Shown here piece after piece: positions 25,419-35,100 of a stretch of 64,000 bases of DNA. The stretch's first letter is position 1. Every line of letters starts with the position of its first letter. The position numbers were made by a program, and so were the translations under genes. The stretch spans positions 58,836,587 through 58,900,586 of the forward strand of contig NC_057761.1 of NCBI RefSeq assembly GCF_010389155.1. The letters are read 5' to 3'. The notes beneath the pieces were generated by a model. The model was not told where the DNA came from and made no database searches. It saw only the letters and a program-made list of their open reading frames with translations. Source of the DNA: Erigeron canadensis. Taxonomy: Eukaryota > Streptophyta > Magnoliopsida > Asterales > Asteraceae.

Positions 25419-25847
25419 TCTAATCATATAAAGTATAAGTATTAATATTGTCATTTAATAAAGATGAAATAACTAAACTTTATCTAATGGTTCTAAATTA
25501 AAGATGCAATTCATCCAAGGGTTCTTATTTGTTTGTGAATAAATTTATGACCTTGTTTTATATATATATATATATATTGGTAGATTACATATCCTAAAGA
25601 TAAATATTAAGTTATTAAATTATTTATAATAATATTTTATAAAAAGAATACAAAGTCCTACATTCAAACTTATATAAACTCCATTCAAGATTAATGTTAT
25701 CTCTTAATAAAAATGATACAATTTTCTCACTTTTTATGTATTAACTTTTTGTATTAATAATCTCCACACTTAATTGTTATTAAAGCATTTAACATTAATA
25801 ATGTCGTAAATCTCGTGTCCAGTGTTAGACATGGATTTAAAATCTAG
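25419..25847 (+). mobile_element. Helitron, family 2 (3' end clear, 5' end tentative)
   Basis: The 3' terminus TCGTGTCCAGTGTTAGACATGG, spacer and CTAG before T matches the end of the Helitron at 8247-9286, and about 140 bases upstream also align. The proposed start TCTAATCATATAAAG is uncertain. Confidence 0.55.
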
Positions 25848-25860
25848 TCATAATTTATGA

Positions 25861-25942
25861 TACAATAACAACAATAATGGTAACCAATCCTACATAAGCA
25901 GGGTTTGGGGAAGATATAATGTATACAGCTTTACCCCTACTA
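25861..25942 (-). mobile_element. TS-like SINE 3' fragment
   Basis: ACAATAACAACAATAATGG, then CCAATCCTACATAAGCAGGG and GGGGAAGATATAATGTATAC, up to TTTACCCCTAC, is the reverse complement of the conserved TS-SINE 3' region with its (TTG)n tail. Confidence 0.6.
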
Positions 25943-26146
25943 GCGGATAGAAAAACTGCTTCCTAAATTCTAGGAAGATTCGGTGAGACAACCTAGACTT
26001 GAATGCAATTTTGAGGCCTAATTGTCGTAGGCTAACATGGAAGGGCCAGAAAAACAGTTTACAAGAGGAGATCAAGAGGGATGTCTTAAGTGTGGTGATA
26101 TGAGAAGGTCTTGGGGCCAAGCGGTTCGTAATTGATTAGTTGTACA

Positions 26147-26596
26147 CAAGGTTGCGAAATTCGGGAATTGGGATCATATTGGAGAAGGGGGGAGTCAGGA
26201 TTTTTAAAAAATTAGATCGAAATCGGATCGGTGAAAAGTGAGTTTTTTATGTATAAAATAATAGGTTTTCAAATTATATGTAAGAAAAAATTAAAAATAT
26301 ATGTAAAACTTCAAACTTAAACATAACATGATTTTTCAACTTAAACACAATTTTCTAGAAACAATAACATAATTCATAAAAGCTTTAACAAAAAAAAAAG
26401 TTTTAACTTTGGTTGACCCGATCCGATACAGCCAAGTCTTGACCGATACAGCCGATTCTTGACCAAGTTGACCCGAGTCTAGATCCCTGACCAATTTTCA
26501 TACCGAGTATAACAAACTCGTATCTCCAGTCGGCCGATACACGATCTGACTCGATGAAATCAGTTGTATCGGCTTATAATTAGTTTTACAACACTG
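26147..26596. mobile_element. hAT MITE, 8-bp TSD GTTGTACA
   Basis: Starts CAAGGTTGCGAAATTC and ends GTTTTACAACACTG. GTTGTACA is duplicated exactly at 26139-26146 and 26597-26604, the 8-bp duplication of hAT elements. 450 bases, non-coding, with imperfect internal inverted repeats of CCGATACAGCC type. Confidence 0.8.
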
Positions 26597-27008
26597 GTTG
26601 TACATTTATTATTTGTCACATTATTTTATATGGATTTCATCTTATTTTAAGTGTTATATTGTTGAATCGTGTCGGATGGAAAAAACATATCGGTATATCA
26701 CATCGTTTAAAATTTAAAAAGTAAGGAAAAAACGGTTAATATTGGACAACCCACATAAACCATCGGTATATTCTAAGATATATTTTTTCCTTAATTATAT
26801 TTCTAGGTTGGGAATTCCATGTGTCCATCCTCGATCATCTTTTATATTTTCTTAGTGTGCACTAGTGAATAAACGGTTTTCATTCATGTCCAGTTCGAAC
26901 AAGTAAATAGAGCTCATCTTTCTTATTTTCGCTTAACACGTGAATAAACCAATTATAAGAGTTATTTGATTTTATCTCCGGGATTGATCAATTAATTTTG
27001 GTACTCAA
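26597..27008. other. Intergenic, nothing recognised
   Basis: AT-rich DNA between two hAT MITEs; no feature was seen. Confidence 0.4.
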
Positions 27009-27457
27009 CAATGTTTTAAAAACCGGTATTTTAGTCATACCGGTATGAAAAAAATTTCCGGTATTACCAGTATTATCGGTATTACCGAAAATACCGGCCG
27101 GTATGAATATTTTAAATTTTTTTATAAAAATCCTACAAAACTTGTTACCATTTAACAAAAATAATTAAAATACAATTATAATCCACTCAAAAAGAATACC
27201 AAGATAACAAAATATAAGTTTTAAAGTTCACAAATTACAAAAAATAACATTAAAATATCATAAAAATAATTTTCCAAAAAATTCAAAAGAAAATATTTGA
27301 AAATACCGTAAGGATAATACCGAAAAATACTGGGAATACCGGAAATACCGGCCGGTATTGAATAGTAAAAATACCGGAAAAATACCGGGTTTAAAATAGC
27401 GGAGGACCTTCCAATACCGGTAATATCAGGCGGTATATACCGGTATTTAAAACACTG
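27009..27457. mobile_element. hAT MITE with diverged 8-bp TSD
   Basis: Starts CAATGTTTTAAAAACCGGTA and ends TACCGGTATTTAAAACACTG, an imperfect inverted repeat. Flanks GTACTCAA and GTGCTCAG match at six of eight positions. The body is built of repeated ATACCGG motifs and is 449 bases, almost the same length as the element at 26147-26596. The minus ORF at 27221-27481 is an artefact of the repeats. Confidence 0.7.
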
Positions 27458-27535
27458 GTGCTCAGAGCACTGAGGTTTCACCCATTAGTGTTTTTTTTTT
27501 TTTTTTTAATTTTAAAGACATTAAAGATCTATGAG

Positions 27536-27571
<36 letters not shown>

Positions 27572-27712
27572 TCACACTTCTAATTCTAAAAGACAAAAAG
27601 ACTTGTGGAATATATTCCATCACTTATATATCTTTATTTGATTAAACAAAATATTAATAGTACAAAGTTACAAACTAATTATCAATGACAATACACACTA
27701 ATTAACAAGTAA

Positions 27713-27953
27713 GTAAGTAAGTAACTGCTCAGTGCCGTCTTTTGCGGGTTTTGAGCTCCAATACCTCGACGGTGTATGGGGGAGGTTAAGATGTAGGCAG
27801 ACCTTACCTCTACCAAAGTAGAGAGGCTGCTTTCAGTTTCTACCTAAATGGTAGAAAAGGCCCTCCAACCTTTACATGGGATGAGGATCGAACCCATGAC
27901 CTATATCTCCAGAGGCAAGGGTGTTTACCACTAATCCAACTATGCTGCTTGAT
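27713..27953 (-). mobile_element. Full-length tRNA-derived SINE with 18-bp TSD
   Basis: On the minus strand it begins with a tRNA-like head holding a box-A-like TAGTTGGATTAGTGGT and the box B GGTTCGATCC, followed by GGTAGAGGTAAGGTCTGCC and CATCTTAACCTCCCC, and ends in a (TTAC)n tail. ACACTAATTAACAAGTAA flanks it exactly at 27695-27712 and 27954-27971. The head/tail layout and long duplication show target-primed insertion of a complete SINE. It would be an RNA polymerase III unit if active. The ORF at 27872-28060 is spurious. Confidence 0.88.
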
Positions 27954-28323
27954 ACACTAATTAACAAGTAACCCCCCAAATTCATCCTATACCCGTAAAC
28001 GCCAACACTAACACACCCCAAAGCAAAAGCACATAGATGAGAATTATTAAATGTAAACATAGATACCCGCCATTAACAATTTAACATTAGTTCTGTGTAT
28101 ATCTTAGCATTATTAAAAATAATGGTCTATATTTTAATATTCATAAGCAAAAGCACATAGATAAAATTATTAACATAACAAAAAATGTATTTAATAGATC
28201 TAACAAACTCCAATAGAATTACATTCAAAACGTAGATAACTAGATATATAGAACACACAAGTGTATATATAACACGATATATAATATCATCATAACTTAT
28301 TAGCTAGAACATAGTTTATTTAT

Positions 28324-28500
28324 TTAAAAAAGAAAAGCGAACACAAATGCAGACAGAGATGCAATAGCTGCCGGGACAAAGACAGTGGTAGCATCCGACA
28401 TCGGGGCTGGAGCAGGAGCGTCTTGGGCCGAGACGGCTGAGCCGGCCATCAGCGTCACCAGCATTGCGGCAAAAAGGTTGATCAACTTCATTGGGGCCAT
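28324..28500 (-). CDS. Arabinogalactan peptide (AG-peptide), copy 3
   Basis: Intronless 58-residue ORF starting MAPMKLINLFAAML. The signal peptide ends SAVSA-QD, the mature core is APAPAPMSDATT, and the hydrophobic GPI-type tail is VPAAIASLSAFVFAFLF then TAA. It is nearly the same as copy 2 and shares its upstream and downstream flanks. Family role: short, heavily arabinogalactan-glycosylated, GPI-anchored cell-surface peptide; individual AG-peptides have been linked to pollen and vascular expression, but nothing here shows which tissue. The 116-residue minus ORF over the same region is a different frame and not real. Confidence 0.94.
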   Translation of the reverse strand: MAPMKLINLFAAMLVTLMAGSAVSAQDAPAPAPMSDATTVFVPAAIASLSAFVFAFLF

Positions 28501-28585
28501 TTGGAGAAAATGTGTGTATGTAAGTAAGAGAGAAAAGATATTGAAAATATTGAGTTGGAATAAAATATGTGTATGAGAATTGCGG

Positions 28586-28592
28586 TTTTATA
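28586..28592 (-). promoter_or_regulatory. TATA box of AG-peptide copy 3
   Basis: TATAAAA on the minus strand, 86 bases upstream of the ATG, in the conserved context CTATAAAACCGCAATT. Confidence 0.65.
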
Positions 28593-29619
28593 GAGAAGAA
28601 ATTGGGCGAATGGCTTCTTCTTAAAACATATATAGAAGGTGGTCCTCCAATGTGGCAAAGATACATCTGTCCTTCTTTAAGTTTATTTTTTGTTAAAAAA
28701 TCAATTTTTGTAATTTGTAATTTAATTATTTATTTTCTAAGGAACTAAACTCGTAGTTTATTTTGGTGGATGATGATTTCGAAAAAAATTTGTATTATAA
28801 ACAGAGAATTTTTTTTACTATTAAACTAGTACATATATTATTTTTATATTCTTATTATACTAGACTATAGAAACTTATTTGTTGCTTTTATAAGAGAGAT
28901 TGAGCACGATTGTGCAAGATTTCTGGTTGATTATGTTTATATTTGGCAAGGGGCTTGGGTTTTGTAGGGGTTGAAAATAAGTTTACTGTAAAAATATAAC
29001 TTGTTTGGATTTGATAACTAAAAAGAAAAAAAAAAGCCCAAGTTCTAAAAATCTCTTAAAACCCGTCTTTAAAATAAAACCTTTTGTAAAGAAACTTGAA
29101 AAAATTGTTCAATTTTTGGTCTTAGCCTCAAGCTCAACTCCAACTTCAAACCATCAGCTCCAACTCATCATCTTTATATTCAATCATTTTTTCTCAAACA
29201 TAACATATATATGCATGTAAAGTTTCCTCATTATATTATATTTTTAAATATGAGAATAGAGTTTGTTATGTTAATTTATTTATGAAATCAAACATGGGAA
29301 TGTGCATTGTTCGTATTATATATGCTCGACTAGTCAGTTTTTTTTGTTTTTTTTTTTTAATTCTAGTGGTTATAATTAATATCTTATGTTTACATAACAA
29401 GGTTTTACCCAAAATGTTTGTTTTAAGAACTTGTATTCGTGTAATACAACCATTTCTTTTATTCATCCTTCAACACTATAATAAAATAAAATAACCACAT
29501 GTAGCCAAGCCATTTCTATCAAAGGCGAAAGCTTGAAGCAAACACTTCAATCACTTCCTGCTAAATCTTCTTTGGTTCAACAACCTAACTTTTTTTTTCC
29601 CCATTAACTAATTCATATT
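28593..29619. other. Intergenic upstream of AG-peptide copy 3
   Basis: AT-rich; the ORFs at 29005-29494 show no credible protein features. Nothing was recognised. Confidence 0.35.
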
Positions 29620-30010
29620 TTTAGACATAAATTCAACACATAAATAGCTTGTAACATTAATTCCCTTTTGCTTGGACTATGTAATGTGGGAATATGGTAA
29701 AAAGTGATTTGATAAATTGCGGGCTAAAGTTTGTTACTTTTAAAAGTGAGACTTTTATCAAGAAATTATGGATGTCTTAAAGAAGCTTCTTTTTTGACGT
29801 CCCTGTTGTTTCACTTTATGTTGATAACTTCATGTGGAATCACTTCTCTTTCTTATTAGTTAAGAGTCTACGATGTTAGGTTTTGACACCCAACTTTGTC
29901 ACATCTATATATTCTTATAAAATGATGATATATGTTATGATTAATAATAATGCATACACATGTGGGTTACTTTACATCTCACATTGATTCAATACTAATT
30001 TATGTTATCT
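29620..30010. repeat. Duplicated far-upstream region of AG-peptide copy 3
   Basis: Counterpart of 12040-12440, with shared TTGTTTCACTTTATGTTG, CTTCATGTGGAATCACTT and GTTTTGACACCCAACTT blocks. Confidence 0.7.
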
Positions 30011-30320
30011 TTCTAGAATTGGTAAGACATTTGAGACAATATTATGATCCAAGATATATACATCAAACTTTATCAAATCAATCTAAATGCGTGATAACCG
30101 TTATTGATAGCAACTTTTTACTGATATTGTATTTATTTATTTTAAATAGATTCATTAAATGAACACGCCCGCGGTATTGAAGCTCAATGGTTCCTTCCTA
30201 GTCTAAAGGGTATGTCCAATGATTACACAAAATTGTTAAGCTATTGGATGGATTCAATAATCATCTTTTATGGATCACAAACAGTCGAGGACCATTAAAC
30301 ATCGTTTAAAACTACCCACT

Positions 30321-31152
30321 CAAGATTTTCTAGAAAGTCCACATGGTTATATAACGCACCGTATCCCAACCAAACATTTTTGGTATCTCGACCACAACTA
30401 CTATCTGCAGTGATAGTCGCTGCAAATAATGCGGGTCTCCTGTCTGTAATGGTAAATCTGGCAAAATAATAGTGGACCCCCTGTCAGTAATCGCTGCAAA
30501 TAGTCTGGTTGAATTACCAAAAGTCTGGTCGAGATACCTGCCGCCGTATATAATAAACATCACATACTAGTCATATCCCCACACGATGCGACAGTGGTGG
30601 CGGTAACGGGCAGCGGTGTCAGTGGCGGTAGTGGTAGAAGTGTAGTTATTAATGTAAAAGTATTTGATATAAAATAGAAAGCATAGTTATTTAATGGTTA
30701 TATGTAGGTGTTTTCATTAAAGTATTATAGGTATTTCAAGATTTTCTAGAAAGTCCACACAGTTATATAACGCACCATATCCCAACCAAACATTTTTGGT
30801 ATCTCGACCACAACTACTATCTGCAGTGATAGTCGCTCCAAATAATGCGGGCCCCCTGTCTGTAATGGTAAATCTGGCAAAATAATAGCGGACCCCCTGT
30901 CAGTAATCGCTGCAAATAGTCTGATTGAATTACCAAAAGTCTGGTCGGGATACCAGCCGCCTTATATAATAAACATCACGTACTAGTCATATCTCCGCAC
31001 GATGCGACAGTGGTGGCGGTAACGGGCAGTGGTGTCAGTGGCGGTAGTGGTAGAAGTGTGATTATTAATGTAAAAATATTTGATATAAAATAGATAGTAT
31101 AGTTATTTAATAGTTATATGTACGCGTTTTCATTAAAGTATTATAGGTATTT
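30321..31152 (+). repeat. Tandem duplication of a 416-bp unit
   Basis: 30321-30736 and 30737-31152 are near-identical, both beginning CAAGATTTTCTAGAAAGTCC and ending GGTATTT; the next bases repeat CAAG. Each unit contains two related sub-blocks around TCGCTGCAAATA and a GC-rich GTGGTGGCGGTAACGGGC stretch. The few differences indicate a recent event. No gene is encoded; the minus ORF 30330-30563 is chance. Confidence 0.92.
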
Positions 31153-32161
31153 CAAGTACATATTATAATGTAGTTTAGGTATAGATAAGTTCTTGATCGA
31201 TACAAGTCACCGATGAGGGTGCTCATAGATTAACATGGCTCAACACCACTAATCAAGTACTAGTCGATCGTTATATAGTTTCAGGAGGTCGTTCACCTTA
31301 TTGATACAGGGTACAGGTTGTACGCTCAGAATGAACACTAAGATGACGAGACCCTTCTTTTATGATTGGGTCAAATAATATGTAAATACTTCACCGTCCT
31401 AAATTAACTGTACAGCTTACTATTCTTCCTGAGGTTATATCCATATGAAACTTAGCCCCTATACGGCTTATGTCCCATACAATGATACAAACATGATATC
31501 AAGTGAGGAATTGGACCTTTTATGCCCCAAAGTACAATGTTATTGTTTAGGATAGTTGTGCACTTAAGCCACGCAATCTCGGCATCTTTCAACTCGGATT
31601 TTCGAGTGACCAAGTTTATCTAGTTCTCATTTTGACTACGGAAAAGTGGTTTAAAAAATAACATAAATGATGGTGTGGTCAGATGAGATGCAAATATATT
31701 TCTCATTTCAACTCAATGAAAGATAGTCAACATTTACATGATGTTAAAAATTAAAAAGGAAAGGCAAGCACTAACTAACTAAACCTTACTTCAAAACTGC
31801 AGCTGCCGCCCCCTTTTATCTAACTCAAATTCTCCTATCTCTTTTCCTATTCATTTACATCAATTACCCTTACATTGATTACATTACATTACATTACACC
31901 CTATATTCTTACACCTGCCCTTAGAAATCCCTACTTTTGTAAAAACATGGCTTCGATATTTCACAAGCTCAAAGCTTCGTCAACAATCACAGCACTTGAA
32001 CCCAAAATCTGGAACTCTAGCCAGCATTCAAGCAAACGTATTCCCCTGCTTGCTGTTAACCAATTTGGACTTGGTCCACGAGTCTGCAAAAAACCGAGCA
32101 GCAACGTACCGACCCACATTGAATCATGACGATAAACCATTCAAAAGCAAAACGTTGCAGT
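31153..32161. other. 3' flank of DEK1
   Basis: Contains the presumed DEK1 3' UTR next to 32162. The rest shows no recognisable gene or element; ORFs at 31875-32181 have no protein-family features. Confidence 0.4.
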
Positions 32162-35100
32162 CTATAGAGCTTCTAGGGTGATCGATGCTTTAGTGAATAC
32201 AGAAAGAACAAAGGGTGCTTCTTCTCCTGGGTGTATCGTTGTTGGTACTATTGTGTAACCTTTTGGGTCAGGGTCTAATACCATCTCACACGATATTTCT
32301 CGAGAATTTACATAGTCTGTCCCACCAACCGATTCATGTAGATATATATTGTAAGCAGCACGGCGTCCCCGAGTTTTAATGATCCTCATCCCAATGTAGA
32401 ACATCATCGAGTCATGGCTAGATTGATAATTTCTGAACCCGGGTGTTGTTCTTGAGAAACTCACTCCCTAAAAGCATGTAACAGAGAAAGTTAATAAATT
32501 ATGCAACTGATCAATATTTATGGTAATTTACAAAAATGTCATTTAGCGAATACTAACCTGAGTCAATGTTATAAACACATGTATAGGACACGAAGCATCT
32601 GAGCCTGTGGCTCGTATTCTGAATTGTGGATTCTGATGCCATGTGTCATAATCCTGACAGCCACCAGCACTGTAACCTCGCCATTGGCCATGGACAGAGT
32701 ATCGCATCTCGGGGGGATACACACGACACACATATATTGAACGAAAGTGAATCTGGAAATCTTGCCACGACATCCAAAATATACCATCTTTTGCCTGTTT
32801 TGAAGAGCATTGTATTAGTATCAAAAGGGTAAGTGACATTTACTATAGAGTCCAGTTCGTGTAAAAGCCACAATTATCATAGGATCCAGTAAACTTCCTA
32901 TACATTAAGATATTGCCATAGACCATAAACGTACCCGAGGGATGTGCTTAAGTTTATGCTTCATCCTGTCCGTCCATTCCGGTGATGAATCAGACCATGG
33001 CCCGTTCCATTCCACCTCATTAGCCCACGGGTTTCGAATTTGAACGAGTTTATGTCCATCCACTTCTCGTACTTGTAACAATGAGTAAGCATGACCTTGA
33101 ACGATTCCACTTGAAGATATATGCACATCTGAACCAGATGGGCTTCCAGCACCAAGTAAGAATCCTTCTTGTTTAAACCGTAATAACTGAGACCATAATC
33201 TCCCGCTAGCAAGATCAATTTGGGCTTGGGCACTTCTCATATCAATCTCCTCACCCGCACCACCTGTAAGGTCAACAAGTGCATCTTGGACTAGCCCCCC
33301 TTCTAGTGCCTCGTAGGAACCGTGGAGCTTAGCATAGGCTTTTTCTAATAATGAAACCCATAGTTCGTTTCCCTTTTTACTTGTAGCAAAAGCAGGTTTT
33401 CCCGGCGACTCGCAAGGTATCCAGTCGTCAACAACAACAGGAACCCATTCACCCTTTATACAAAGAGATCATCACGTTATATAATATACTCTTTATAAAA
33501 AAAAAAGACCGGGATCAAGATTTGCTACATACCTGAATACAGAAACGGACGGTGTATATTCCTTCCTCGTTATATTCTTGTGTAATTATAACTTCTGATA
33601 TTCGTGAAACCTCTGTCAGGACAGCAACAGCACTCAAAAACCAGCAGTCACCCAACCGGCCCTATTCAAAATCAATCAGAGTATCAAACAACAAGCAAAA
33701 GTGATATAATCAGGGAAAAGTAATCGAACTGCTTTCCATTCATACCTGACAAACATCAGAAGGATTTGCATCACCAGAAAACAAGCACGGAGAAGAGCCC
33801 AACTGATTTTCTGTCACTATTTCTGTTGGTTTCATCCATTTAGATACAACCTGCAATTTAGAAGGGGGGTTATCTGGGTCAACAAACAACGAGCGATCAT
33901 TTGGAGGGAACTCTTGATCTGTGAAGTGTGCTTCTCCTTTAGCCAAAAGGTTTTCCTTCACAGCGAGTTCAACCGATAGCATGCGCTGAATGATTTCTTC
34001 ATGAGTTTCTATTCTTGGTTTTCTCAACCTTCTTGCAAAAGAATCCATATCAACAACCACCCCCTCACGTTCCGATCTTCTTTTCCTCCCACTAGAATAC
34101 TGACCGTCCCAATCTACATCGTCTCGGTCGTATAAATCCACTTCAGCTGGATCACTATCCCACTCATCAACCTACATAAATATTGGTTCATGTTTATTGG
34201 TTCATATTCACATAAAAGAAGGGTCTAGGGGTAGAAAGTAACGAAAACACGAACCCGAGGGGGAGAATCTGTCCATTGCCAATTGTCTTCAGGAAGATCA
34301 AGCATATTGTACTCAGTGGAACCCATCGCGGCAGGTAGAGCGGAAACTTCGTCTTCTGATAGGCATCTTCCCCAAAGGAAAAGATCCATTATGTGCATTT
34401 TGGATTCAGCTCCTTCACTATCGGACCTTCCAAATGCATCCACATCTGTCGGTGGTCTAACACCGACCCACGCTTCTGTTCCATTATCCCAAATTCCATT
34501 TTCCACACGCAATGGTAACTCTGTTTGGTACCCATCAAAACCACCATCCAAATAGCAAGTTGCTTCTCCTAAATCAGCATCAATCGTCACCGTAACAGTA
34601 TGCCACCTGACAGTTGAAATATTTTGAATAATAAGATTATAAGTTACTTTTGAGCCCTAATGTATCGTATGAATTTGGTGATGACAAATCTAATAGTTAA
34701 ACACTTGATGTAAAACGATTTTCTGAAAAGTTAGTAAAGATTAACATCACATATGGGACTAAGGGCTTACCTTCCATCCGCAATACATGCTGCACCAATA
34801 TTCCACTCCTTTGAAACAGTGGTCTGCTTGTCACCTTTAGTTATCAGTCTAAGTCCGACTTGGCCTGCCTCCATTCCTTGCTCAGATCCAGCAACAAGAA
34901 TTTCCCAACACACTTGTTTCTGAAATTCGGTACCCAAGAGACAAACAGGACCAGACTCGGGTTGGATCATAACCGCCATTGAAAAACTGACCTTTTGGGT
35001 AAGACATATAGTGGGATCCAGATGGCCACAGTATCTACCACTCGTTACTGGTTCATCGTCAAGAACACACACAGCACCGGAAATTCCCGTCTGTAATTCG

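Noticed and set aside
27872..27953. Possible tRNA gene (box B GGTTCGATCC on the minus strand)
   Set aside because: It does not complete a cloverleaf and is followed by a SINE body and (TTAC)n tail with flanking duplications, so it is the head of a SINE.
28316..28666. 116-residue minus-strand ORF
   Set aside because: Wrong frame over the AG-peptide gene at 28324-28500; it lacks signal and domain features.
30321..31152. CRISPR-like or satellite array
   Set aside because: Only two large 416-bp units with no spacers; a simple tandem duplication in a plant genome.
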